NCBI GenBank assembly: GCA_905220665.1
Contig: CAJNAR010000188.1
Location: 1 to 64,000, forward strand
Direction of reading: 5' to 3'
Length of the DNA: 64,000 nucleotides
Origin: Albugo candida
Taxonomy: Eukaryota; Oomycota; Peronosporomycetes; Albuginales; Albuginaceae
Below the pieces are notes generated by a model that had not been told where the DNA came from, did not search any database, and saw only the letters and a program-made list of their open reading frames with translations. Below, in pieces: positions 23,630-33,735 of the stretch; the first letter of the stretch is position 1; each line of letters starts with the position of its first letter. The translations under genes were made by a program, and so were the position numbers.

Positions 23630-25120
23630 GCACTCTTGGATGTCAAGTCTTTGTCAGTCCATTCCTCACAGCTTTCTCCTTTTGGGGGATTGCATTACAA
23701 GATTATTAATTTATTCGCATCCGTGGAGCAGCAAGGTTTGTTTGTGAATAGAAAACAATACGATTTTGCTGTGCGTTTTACTGAAACATACCTTCAGCTC
23801 CAAGGTCAATTTGAGAGTTTTACAGGAGCATGGATATCGACGGAAAAAGCTTGCATTCAACTTGGAACAAATATCAAGTTTCCTCTCCAATTCGTACTCG
23901 AGATCTGCGAACAAGCTCTATCAGATAGCCCAAGTAAGTGTATCCCTTTTATCTTTGGGTGGGTCGTATCCTCACAAAGCGGCGTTACGAACGAAAGTCA
24001 CCCAAAAAAAGCTCCAATACCGAGCATAAGAAAGCTTCAGTTCTATCAATACGAAAGATTGACAACTTAGCTCTATCGGGTATGATGATCAGCCATGCTT
24101 TTCGGAACAACAAAATTGAGACCATTAGAGTGCTCATGGTATTCATTGCGACAGGTATTTGTTTAGCAACTGTCCCAGAAAGTTTTCAGGCACATTAACA
24201 ATACGCTTCAATCGACTTTGAATATGCAAACGTGTTTATGAGAAATTGTTAGGAGAATAGTACCTCTACATGGCAAGCAATTAAACAATTCTCTCTCTTG
24301 TAACTTCTTTATGGGGTCGAGCACATCTGGACGACCCAACTTGGATATGTCGCTCGATTGATATCGTGGATTGCTTATCCAATACGACTGGTCCAATTCA
24401 TTGCTCTTCCGCCCATCTATATACGCTGAAACCACGATGTAAGCATTTGCTGTTTTCCGCCGACAATTACCAACGTAAGGCCTGTGGAATCTGCAACTCG
24501 CAACTTTGCGCTTGAGCAAAAAGCATCACAAAAAAACAGGTACTCATTCCAGCGTCTATTAGATTGTGGAGGAGATGAGATCATAACACATTTGAGCGTG
24601 TAATGGCAAGCAGAGAAACTTCGGAAACTGGGGTTAGCTTGATCAAATGGAAGAAATGGGCATAGAGGCACTGTATATCGACTCAGGATTTAGAGTGCAT
24701 ATGCAGCCATGTGTAGGATTATAAAATGTAGACTGATGCGATCGTTTGTGTGTCGCATAGAACGGGAAAAGCAGCGACATGTCTCTAAAAAGGTTTTATC
24801 GCCTTGCCGTGAACCGTGATGCTCAAGATACTCGAAACAAGCAAAATTGATCTCGCGTGTATCGGATTTAGTGATGTTGTGGACGCATGAGCATCGTTCA
24901 TTCTTGAGTAAAAAACGTCTGTAGCCATCACAGTGAATTGAATGATGCTCTCATTCTTACAAAAGTCTAGAGATGAAGATCTGCACTTGCGGAACTTTGT
25001 TTCTGCTTCAGTGTTTTTTTTCCTGCTTAAAGAAGCTTCCCACCTCAATCCGGAATCGAGGGATAACGAAGGCAATCAAAGATTATTTGTACGAATCTAC
25101 CACCTCGAAGCATCAATGCT
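23630..25120 (+). pseudogene. Family-2 relic, copy 2 (unknown gene)
   Basis: The longest remaining piece (frame of 23,636-24,070) reads LFVNRKQYDFAVRFTETYLQ, then GAWISTEKACIQLGTN and FVLEICEQAL. Later pieces shift frame near 23,940 and 24,080, continue through KWKKWA-like sequence at 24,640 and end with the ORF at 24,942-25,181 (DEDLHLRNFVSASVFF). The copies at 44.0 and 31.0 kb confirm the order. It looks like a gene of some 500 codons, now with many stops. No membrane, catalytic or metal motif is recognisable. Confidence 0.5.
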
Positions 25121-25124
25121 TTCC

Positions 25125-25582
25125 ATATATACATTGCATCGGATACATTCCGACTACATGTTTTCTCACTTTAATGCATAAAATGATTCCTATCCATCAT
25201 GCTCTCTGGGACTTTACTTAGTTGCGTGATGAAGCTCAATATACGTGACACCTTTGACGCTAGTAGGCTAGAGTAGCTTGTGTATCATCGATGTCCCTGA
25301 TTCAATGCGACGGTAACTGTAATACAATATGCTGGTATCTAGCGCTTTAAATGAGTCTGTGTTATAGTCTAGAGATTGCTGGCAAGATTATGAAAAGTCA
25401 AAATTCCTAGAGGTACGAGGGTCTGACAGAAATATATAGCAAGCATTCATAGGTATGCATATCCCTGATGCTTGTTATATCATCGACTATATGCAGATAG
25501 CGATTGTTCGATATGAAATAGTCATACATGCAGAAATGCTAGATCGATTAGTGTGACTGTATTATCAATACCGTCTTGCAAC
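25125..25582 (-). other. 3' flank of the cysteine-module gene, inverted
   Basis: This sequence follows the stop of the minus-strand gene. In reverse orientation it matches 49,335-49,800 and 36,484-36,950, and in direct orientation 29,190-29,630 (GACACCTT...GTAGGCT, CCTAGAGGTACGAGGG). No gene is seen. Its left edge at about 25,125 is the junction with block A. Confidence 0.7.
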
Positions 25583-27550
25583 TCAATTACCTCTAGGTCG
25601 TTTCTTTGTAATCGATGTCTTTCCGTACGTTGACGTAGATGCAGACGGCGTGAGTTTTCCGTTTTCTAGACGTGTCGTTTTAAGATTTTTAGGTTCGTTT
25701 CTTCCTGAAAAGCCCAATGATAACGTGACGGATTGGAAGTTTAATGGCTGTGAAATGAAGTTCGAATCTATGTTTTTGGAGTGGGTGATTCGAATTATTC
25801 CAGGTATCGTGCAAATGTACTTCACATGTTCGTACTCGAAAGGACTTACAATGAGGTACCATGACGTAACGGACACAACATACGCATTACTCACCACGGC
25901 AATGCAAAAGGCCAACTCTCTGAATGCTTTTTCCATATCGACTTCACCTTCTTTTTTTTTGAACTTCAAATACCAAAGAGGATATCTGCTACGGTCGGCA
26001 TTACCAAGTTTTGTGATGGCATCGACGAACGGCTGTTCTACCGGTTCATCTTGAGATGATAGATTAGAGTGACTTTGCACTTTGTCTAGCTCTTGCAGAA
26101 AGTCACACATAGGTTTGGGAAGACCTGCTACCCAACCACATGTTCGATAACAAGTGATTGCTATTTCCTGCACACGTAACACTTCGGCAGAAAACATGAG
26201 ACCACTTACATCATGCGACGTTTCCCGATACCCATTTTTCGGTGTCTTGTAGAGCTTGCTTTGTCTTATACAACTTCGACATTTACGAAAAGCGACGTTA
26301 CCACGTTTAGTAAAATGCAGGCAGGAATAAGGCGTCGTCGACTCTCTTTCCGTAAAAGAATCTTCGCTACCACGTTTTAGCGGAACGTTCGATCGAAATT
26401 CAGAGAGACTTTTGCCAAGTTGGAATGGATCGTCTTCTACGTCTAAGCAATATCCGGAGTTTTTACATCTAGCCAACAAGTGATTCCGCTCCAGTTCAAC
26501 GACTTTTTCGTATACTGCAAAGATCGAATGCATATCATCATCTTCATTGTGCTCAACGATTGGTTTTATGACGAAACGAACACATTCTAAGCAACTCTGC
26601 TTGTACACTTTCTGATATTCCACCTTCACTGCCGAATAATGATCGGTGGCAGGCGATAAAGATGAAGTAGTGATATAATTGATATGCGCTGCAAGACAAT
26701 GAGCAGGAGATCCCCATGTAATATCTCCACATAAGGTTCCACATTTCTTCATTGTTCCCGCGGGTGTTTCAGTTGACGTATACCGAAACGCCCATTGACG
26801 GTCAGTTCTGGGTAAAAATGCTACCAAATATCTCTCGTCTTCCTCACCAGGATCTAAGCATTGGAGGCAAACAAGAAATGAAGCCTCGGGCAAAACCTTT
26901 GTGAAAAGTAAGCAATGTGTTTTGCGTTCATCGATGCCATGTTCAGATATACCGACGCTATTAAAAGCATTTTCAGGTGAAGTGGATGCGTCGCCAGTTT
27001 GATCGTTGTCTGTGTTATGATTCAGATCGGAATCAAAAAGACGAGCTCTTTTCGGTGCACTGCTACTTTCACTTCTTGATTTGTCTGTCACCAAATCAAC
27101 ACCAAAAAGCCGAATGATTCTGGCTTCCTGCTTCATCTTGGAGAAGGTGGGTCGAGCTTGTTCTGGCACAGGAACTCTTATTGTGAAGCTTGGTGGTAAC
27201 CCCTTTATTACAGTTTCGAGGTTCTTATTATCTACATTTATTGTCGCAATAGCTTTCGTCGAGAAGCAAGTCAAGCCATCAAACATGCAGATGCGCTCAA
27301 CGCATTGATACGGGATGTCATCAGTGATCTCTGCGTACATCAGCAATGCATCATACCGAGTCGCGGTCCGATACAAACCATCACCGTAACCAAAAGAGAA
27401 TGTTGCTGTAGGCATCAAGCGTTGGAGACAGCTACGACAGCGAGTTATTCGTGTGTATTTATCCGCTAGAGTCGTGCTGATAAGATATGCGCAGGCTTGA
27501 GATACTTGGTGATAGCCAACAAGGAGGGGGAGAACAATATTGCTCCACAT
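25583..27550 (-). CDS. Cysteine-module protein, copy 1 (intact, 655 aa)
   Basis: Intact intronless ORF starting at ATG 27,550. Residues 1-19 (MWSNIVLPLLVGYHQVSQA) look like a short signal peptide. Four cysteine modules follow at residues 38/41/83/88, 228/231/270/274, 320/323/362/368 and 424/427/467/471, each C-x2-C, 38-41 residues, C-x3-5-C. Modules 2 and 4 add a cysteine 14-15 residues before and another after x10 (285, 482), and share C-L-x-F-T-K, clear internal duplication. Between modules 1 and 2 lie an acidic/polar linker and APKRARLFD (165-173), a Myc-like NLS candidate. The C-terminal ~130 residues (LAFCIAVVSNAYVVSV, FEYEHVKYICTIPGIIRIT) are the best conserved part, followed by a basic tail (TKKRPRGN). 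Function unknown: secretion is inferred from the leader, host targeting only guessed. The modules could bind zinc or form disulfides. Confidence 0.88.
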   Translation of the reverse strand: MWSNIVLPLLVGYHQVSQACAYLISTTLADKYTRITRCRSCLQRLMPTATFSFGYGDGLYRTATRYDALLMYAEITDDIPYQCVERICMFDGLTCFSTKAIATINVDNKNLETVIKGLPPSFTIRVPVPEQARPTFSKMKQEARIIRLFGVDLVTDKSRSESSSAPKRARLFDSDLNHNTDNDQTGDASTSPENAFNSVGISEHGIDERKTHCLLFTKVLPEASFLVCLQCLDPGEEDERYLVAFLPRTDRQWAFRYTSTETPAGTMKKCGTLCGDITWGSPAHCLAAHINYITTSSLSPATDHYSAVKVEYQKVYKQSCLECVRFVIKPIVEHNEDDDMHSIFAVYEKVVELERNHLLARCKNSGYCLDVEDDPFQLGKSLSEFRSNVPLKRGSEDSFTERESTTPYSCLHFTKRGNVAFRKCRSCIRQSKLYKTPKNGYRETSHDVSGLMFSAEVLRVQEIAITCYRTCGWVAGLPKPMCDFLQELDKVQSHSNLSSQDEPVEQPFVDAITKLGNADRSRYPLWYLKFKKKEGEVDMEKAFRELAFCIAVVSNAYVVSVTSWYLIVSPFEYEHVKYICTIPGIIRITHSKNIDSNFISQPLNFQSVTLSLGFSGRNEPKNLKTTRLENGKLTPSASTSTYGKTSITKKRPRGN

Positions 27551-28365
27551 AATGTTATGTATATTGACCTTGCTTGCTCTTCCAGCTATCTGGTATACAC
27601 TCGCACGAACCCCTACGGTCCATCAGATTCCTACCGTTGTGCTTACGAGACGTATACCGTTGTCCGTTTGGCTTTTTCGCATACAAATTGAGCAACTTTA
27701 TACACCACAGCTTTTAGACCAATGATGGCGTAGAGCTGGTATCACCTTCATCAAACCATGACCCGTATAGCGCAACCATCGTGCCTCACGTGGATCGTCC
27801 TGTCTCCATTTTCAAAAACCGAATTTGCATCGCTGTAAGCGCAAAGCTGTGTTTTTAACAATTTTCCTAAGAGATCTCACGAGATTTGCAACTTGCAAGA
27901 TAACCGAACACTCGAAACGAAGCTTCCTGTATTATCCACTATGCTGCACAGCATGCTGAATCGGCTGACTTCAATATGTTCAGCAGCAAATTAGCCTAGT
28001 CATGGTGTTTCTTTGCATACGCAATGTACATGGAAAGTGCTTATCGTGTTTTCATATAATGCGCTCGAATGTAACATGTTTGTTTATCGTTAGCATCATG
28101 CTGAGAATTCGGCAATGGTTCCACTTGATAGATAGAACCTCAACAGTAATTCTCTGATTTCATTTCGTTACATACCCATTTTGGGCATGCACATTATTAT
28201 ATGTAATCAATTTGACTAATGAGGATTTGCGCTTCCGTTCAATCTGTTGCCGCGTATCTTCTGTAACTAATCGATTCTACGTATTCAGTATTCTTTGGTA
28301 CTAATTTGTGCCTAATGTTTTTTGCCACGCCCACTTCTTGATAAATATAGTCAAGCTTCGTTGTA
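25626..28365 (-). repeat. Inverted repeat, left arm (partner 33,736-36,475)
   Basis: The reverse complement matches the right arm from AAGCTTGACTATATTTATC at the outer 5' end to CATCTACGTCAACGTA in the last codons. From about 28,090 to 25,626 I find one difference inside the ORF (three A versus four A at 26,164-26,166 / 35,935-35,938). From 28,090 to 28,365 there are scattered substitutions and an 8-10 base indel. The arms are separated by about 5.4 kb. Confidence 0.92.
27592..27658 (-). promoter_or_regulatory. Conserved upstream inverted repeat GGTATAC...GTATACC (copy 1)
   Basis: GGTATAC at 27,592-27,598 and GTATACC at 27,652-27,658 face each other across 53 bases, about 45-110 bases upstream of the ATG. 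The same pair with practically the same spacing precedes all four large gene copies, including the diverged ones. Role unknown: operator, core promoter part or 5' UTR hairpin. Confidence 0.45.
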
Positions 28366-29630
28366 GCACTGCAATTCCAACACCTTTACAATATGACTGG
28401 TCGATGGGAGGTATGTAGTGTAGTAAAATTAAGCAAGGTCTAGGTACATTCATACATGTATATATTCATTAGGAGGAGCCGATTCTATTCATGAGATACG
28501 GTGATTACGGGACAGACGAAAGTTTTTGTTTCCCGCGGCTCAGCTCTCTTCAGCTTTCATGCCCGTCATAATTCAATCGAATGCATCCTTTAATAGTCTT
28601 ACTTCGGGCAAATTGATTGCATCTCTATACATGGCATCGTGTCAAACATGGAGGAAGCCTCCTGACAGAAAATCTCTTGCAGGAGACGCGGTTGGTGAAG
28701 ACTGCATAAATTCAATACGCTTGGACATGTTTGAAACCGAAAGATATACTGATATGTGAAAGCAATTGAAAACAGAAACGGTGTTCAAAGTAGAAGAAAC
28801 AAGCTGAGTGGGTAAGCGGAATAAAGTTCATGGTGATGAAGTCAAAGGTATGACGATTCCAGGATGGGGCTTGTCAAAGAATTGATTAATGTCTTGACAT
28901 ATAAGTTTTACATTCTTTCAAGAATTATTTGGATCTAGAAGTTGCATGTGGTGGCTAGACCGACTCTGAATTTCATCCAGTATGTAATGTAGCGATACAT
29001 TTTCGGTATTGTGAACAGCGCCCCCAAGTTCTAATGCTGAATAAGAATCCTTATACTCTCTTTCTCTTGATGCATCTCGGTATTCTCGGTTTTTCTCCTC
29101 CGCTTCAATGTATTTTGTATCTTCTTTTCATAAACCCTTTGCTTTCTTGCCAAATTGTACTCCGGTGAAAGAAGATCAGGTTGCTATTGCATCCGATACA
29201 TTCCGACTGCCGGTTGTCTCGCTTCAACGCATACAATGATTCTCGCTTCAATATGATTTCTATGAATTTAGTTAATTGCGTGTGGGAGATCACTAGACGT
29301 GACACCTTGAGCGTAGTAGGCTCGGGTTACTTGTGTTTCATCGACGACGCTGATTCAAAATGCGACGGCAACTGTACTACAATGATGGAACCATGGGCCT
29401 GAAATGAGTCTTTATTATAGTCCAGGGATTGATGGCAAGATTATGAAAGGCAAATCTCCTAGAGGTACGAGGGTCCGACAGAAACATATAGCAAGCATTC
29501 GGTAGGTATGCATATACTGTCGACTATATGCAGATAGCGAATGTTTGACCTGAAATAGTCATACATGGCAGAATGCTATATCGATATGTGCAATTGTATT
29601 GTTTATGCTGCCTTGCAACTCAATTACCTT
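28366..29630 (-). repeat. Inverted copy of the gene-family 3' flank (matches 49,335-50,470)
   Basis: The reverse complement is colinear with the region downstream of copy 3, and in part with 36,484-37,300 (CTACATTACATACTGGATGAAATTC). It is the downstream flank of the truncated minus-strand gene copy at 29,630-29,860. It contains the small ORF at 28,559. Confidence 0.75.
28559..28759 (+). pseudogene. Small conserved ORF, copy A (unknown)
   Basis: ATG 28,559 to TGA 28,759, 66 codons: QSNASFNSLTSGKLIASLYM, then AGDAVGEDCINSIRLDM. The minus strand at 50,446-50,192 encodes a related peptide (PEDAVGDDYINSIRVDV) lacking an ATG. Coding-type conservation between two copies argues for a former exon rather than noise. 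No domain is recognised. Confidence 0.35.
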
Positions 29631-29860
29631 TGGATCATTTCTTTCTACTCGATGTCTTACCATGAGTTGACGTAGATGCAGACCGCTTCAATGTCCCTTC
29701 CTTCAGCCATTCCGCTTTAAGATTTTTGAGTTTACTGGAAAGGCTAACCAATGATAACGTGACAGAATGGGAATTAAATGGTTCTGAAAAGAAGACTGAA
29801 TCCACGATTTCGTAGTGGGCGATTCGAATTTATCAGGTTTGTTACAGATGGACTCTTTCG
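29630..29860 (-). pseudogene. Truncated 3' remnant of a cysteine-module gene
   Basis: On the minus strand this stretch matches the last ~75 codons of copy 1: GGCGATTCGAATTTATCAGG-like sequence, then ...AATGATAACGTGAC, AAGATTTTTGAG and TGACGTAGATGCAGAC in the tail. It has frameshifts and ends abruptly at about 29,860, where a different unit begins. It is a dead fifth copy. Confidence 0.75.
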
Positions 29861-29889
29861 AAAGAGATTTGGATTTAATTATTCTGTGT

Positions 29890-30400
29890 CGTCTTTCTAT
29901 TTATAGACAAGCATGACTATGTCAATACTTCGGTTTGGAACTGATGAGTGAAAAATTAACCTTCCTATAATACAATTCCACTTTCGCCTTTTCTTACTAC
30001 CGAGATTCTCAAATACCGTCTCTGCGTCAACTCCGTGGAATTGACATCTGCATCGCTGGAAATAGGCCAATATGAGACTTATTTCCTGTTTTGATGATCG
30101 AAGAAGATAGTGTAATCTTGAGGTCGTACTTCTCTCACTGCATCATAGCAGATTTTCCAGTTTAAGGATCAAATGCTTTCTCGGTCAAGTATACACCGAA
30201 CATAGACGGCCCAAGAATTGCGAAATATAGTCGCCTAGGATGCCATTGAGACATTGGTATCAAATCCTGATATCCAATTGAACTTTACGTTTAAAGCAGC
30301 CGATAGCTCTTGCTCCTTGCTTGAAAATGTTTTTATTGGGTGTAAAGTATACTCGAACGAAAACGGGCAACAAGACCCTTGCTGCTAGAACATGAAGCTT
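29890..30400 (-). pseudogene. Family-3 relic, copy 1 (unknown gene)
   Basis: Homologous to 53,280-53,940, where longer minus-strand ORFs survive. Shared protein-like pieces include SHIGLFPAMQM (compare VSYLPIASDEDVD) and a KAFDP/KGFYA segment. Stops interrupt all frames. The gene has no recognised domain. It marks the left end of the unit that leads to the cysteine-module gene at 34,551. Confidence 0.4.
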
Positions 30401-30989
30401 CTTGAAGCAGTTCATCGGAATGTATTAACGGCAGAACGTCTCGATGAGGTTATTTCAACCCTTCACAAAGGTGTAAATCAAGCCTGGAAGTCGGAAACGC
30501 TAGTGATTCTGTCCACCTTTACTATTGGATTTTTTAATATTCATTCCATGAACATCCGCTGAAAACATCAGCCTCCGTTCAGTTGATTGTCACGAGCTAC
30601 AACCCATTCTTAAAGCGTGAGACTATTCAATGGCCAGATCTAATGGTGAAAATTACATTTTTCTTTGGGCTCATCACGTGCAATTCCACATGAAAAACGT
30701 TTTCGATCCCAAATTGACGATCTTTGTTTCTAATTCGCAACTCAGTTGTATAATGTGATGTAATAACTGAACGTGTCCGCAATTGCTTCGTCCTATGTTC
30801 GTATGATAATACATGAAGGTACTTTTGTGGGAATGAAAGCGAGACTAGTCCGCGAATCTTCCATTATCTGAGTTTACACAATTGTATCAGAAAATCAAAG
30901 GAACCAATTCGGAATCTATATAAAGCTTACCCTACTCATACCACTTGGGTGGGTGAACAGTATTATATCACTAAAATGCATGTTACATT

Positions 30990-32540
30990 GATCTTGTCCC
31001 ATTCATAGCAGCGAGCACTCGTGGATGTTAACTCTATGTCAGTCTACAACATCTAGCTGTCTCCTTGCTTTGAGAAGCAGAATCCCTGCTTTTAGTTTAC
31101 TCGTTGACTCCTCGTAGCAGAAGCAGTGTTTGAAAACGGGAAGCAATGCAATTGTCTGTGCTCTTGCTGACAAAGGTTTTCTACTCCAAGATAGATTTTG
31201 AATTGGGTTGAAAGAGTGGATATTGGTGACAAAGGCTTTCCCTCCATTTAGAAGAGTATCGCAAGCTTTCTCGCCAGTACGTAACTGCTAGGACAAGGTA
31301 TGTTGGAAGACCAAACAAATGCCACTCATCACATTACTGAGGCAGACCGTGTCGCCTTGGAGCGAGGATATGAGCAACTAGTAGTCAGAAAGAATTCCAA
31401 TAAAGAGAAGGAAGAGATCTTTGATGCCGATCCGATCCACAATTACAACTGTGTGGAAATTCTCGCTTTTTTTGAGTATGTTGATCATCCGTGCTTTTCG
31501 GAGCAGTTCGTGATACAGAATCAAGAGCTACAGAATCGGTGTGGAATTCAATTAGAAGCTTATTTGTTTCGCAATGTTGCCAGGCTCTCGTGCATGAGGT
31601 ATTTTCTCTAGCAAACGTTCCAGAAGATTTATAGCCGCAATAACAAGTGGCTGTACTGACTTCGGATGTGCAAAATTGTATGTGAGAAAATGTGAGGAAG
31701 AAATCACGCAGTTAAACAAATCTCTCTTTCTGAACTACTTGGTGAGATCGAATCCATCTAGACGATCCTGTTTGACAATGCCTCACGCTTTTTTTCTTGG
31801 ATTCATCATCCATCACGACGAATGCTCCCATTAATTACACTTTCACCCAGTTTTATTCATTGACACTACGATGCAAGAATATGCCATACTTCGCTGAGAT
31901 TTTCAATGAAAATACCTCAAAATTCCGAACTAAACCCACCTGTGAACACTGTAGAGAGGATCTCCTCGCGGGATCTTAACACATCTGCGCGCAAAGGCAA
32001 TCAGAGAATCCGGAAACGGAAGCTTGTGTTTATCAAATGGAAGGAACGGACATGAACGCGCGTCATAATAGTATTTAGTATCAAAGGAAACGGATATCGC
32101 CTCAGGATTCAGAAGGGCATATGTAGACATCTGTCTGCTTGTAAACTAAAGAATTATGCGAGCGTGTGGTGTGCCGCATGGTCTGAAAAAGGAGATACAT
32201 ATCCCTAACAAAGTGTCATCGTCTTGCTGTAAAATGCACTGATCAAGATCCTCTGGACAAGCGAAATTTATTTCCACCTACATCGCGTTCAGTGATGTCA
32301 TGAAGGCATGATAATCGTTCCTTCTTGAGAAACAACGTCTGTTGCCTTTACTGTGAATTGAAAGTTGATCTCATTCTCGCAAAAGTAAAAAGATGAAGAT
32401 CTGAAGCTGTTGTCTGTTAATTCAGCTTGGAGTTTGTTTCTCTGTCTATGAGCTCTTCCATCACCACCTAGCTACAGAATCCAAGGATAGCGGATAGTCA
32501 ATCAATTCGTAATTGTATCAATCTAACACCACAGAGCATC
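30990..32540 (+). pseudogene. Family-2 relic, copy 3 (unknown gene)
   Basis: The best piece runs from ATG 31,300 to 31,611: MLEDQTNATHHITEADRVAL, then ERGYEQLVVRKNSNKEKEEI. Upstream sequence from 31,010 and downstream pieces to about 32,540 align with the other copies. The site GTAACTGCTAGGAC at 31,281-31,294 is the unoccupied equivalent of the Copia insertion site at 54,742/59,665. Function unknown; multiple stops. Confidence 0.5.
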
Positions 32541-33735
32541 AATGCATTCATGTAGGACTTTCAGTTGGAGAATTAGAGTTGAAGTACTAATTTTGATTTC
32601 CAGGATGATTATCACACTTGGGTGAGGGACTCGAGGATAAGAATTTCATTTAATCAATTCTTGTCCAACAGCTAAGAGTTAAGATGAAATCGCAAGAATT
32701 TGTCGTGATCCTAGCTTGATTAAGGTATTAGCTCTCTACGCTAAGCTTTTTGAAGCAATCTGTTTTGCATCTGGAAAGCTGTAGTGCTGTAAGGGGTCAA
32801 CCCGTTCTTTGTGTATATTCGTTTGTTTCGTATGCTTCAGAAATCTTAGCTCGCTAGCTGAAGCTTTCTTGTTATAGCATGAATATGCTTTTTGCCTGCT
32901 TCGAGATACTTAGCTGGACTTGAAGTCCTGGACCGACCTAGGTCCATTTATTTGTTGTATCGACTTGCTTCTCTCTCATGAGTTCCTTCATTGTCATTCC
33001 AATTTCTTTATATCCAAAAAGTTTGATGTCTCTAGCTTACATACGTCGAATTTACTAATTATATTGTCGCCGTAAAGGATTTTTGAGCATATTGACAAGG
33101 ATATTGACATTGACATTGACATTGACATACACTCTGCTTGCAGCTGAGGTGGGCCCTACCTTCCTCTGATTCGAGATTCGTTGGAATCATTCACCGTAGC
33201 CACAGTATGTGATGTTGGCCAACGATCTGTCTGATTTCTTCCGATGAGAATTTTTGTATGCAGGATTTTCGACTTTATTCCGTTGGACACCAAACAAGAC
33301 TCGATGTGGTATCCAGATATCCAAGGCCACATTTACACGAATAGTGTGCGAGACTTGAGGTTTTTCAAATCGACCGATTCACATACTGTTCAGGCTAAGT
33401 CAGACCAATTGATTTATGTATTGTGAAGAAGATTCCGTGCATTCAAGACTAGGGCTTGTTCATCACATGATACCTATAGCCTTGATTGATAGATGGATTG
33501 CTAAGAATGCATTGGAGCTTGATTTAACTATCTTGACTTCCTTTTAAACGTGCTTTCGAACTAAGTTATATGTGTCACATTGATCGATTTATTCTTGTTA
33601 GTGTACGAGGTTCATGCCTCATAGAAACTTCACCGCGCATATATTCTCCGTATCAGATATACCCGCGTTTGTGTGATGGCACTTGTATCAGTTTTACACC
33701 ATTATTTTGATGAAATCAACGATAACTTACAAAGA
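32541..33735. other. Unit spacer, no supported gene; (ATTGAC)n at 33,103-33,128
   Basis: Colinear with 45,490-46,620 and 60,350-61,440 (GCTGTAAGGGGTCAACCCG, AGCTAGCTGAAGC, CGTATCAGATATA). A 4.3-copy ATTGAC microsatellite lies at 33,103-33,128 and has a three-copy counterpart at 60,841-60,860. The only ATG ORF (33,244-33,426) is short and not conserved as protein. Confidence 0.5.

Larger units (their letters stand above)
20377..25125. repeat. Duplication block A, part 3 (matches 40,790-45,490)
   Basis: About 4.75 kb colinear with block B, starting ATAAGTTCCA...CCTGGAAT and ending at GAAGCATCAATGC near 25,120. There block A is joined to the inverted 3' flank of the gene at 25,583. It contains two minus-strand coding relics and a family-2 relic. 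The stretch 22,000-23,630 shows no gene I can support. Confidence 0.9.

Noticed and set aside
25650..26054. 134-codon ORF on the plus strand, repeated at 36,048-36,452 on the minus strand
   Set aside because: Exact antisense shadow of the cysteine-module gene; conservation comes from the gene on the other strand.
33103..33128. CRISPR-like or functional repeat array
   Set aside because: Simple hexanucleotide microsatellite (ATTGAC) of four units without spacers.
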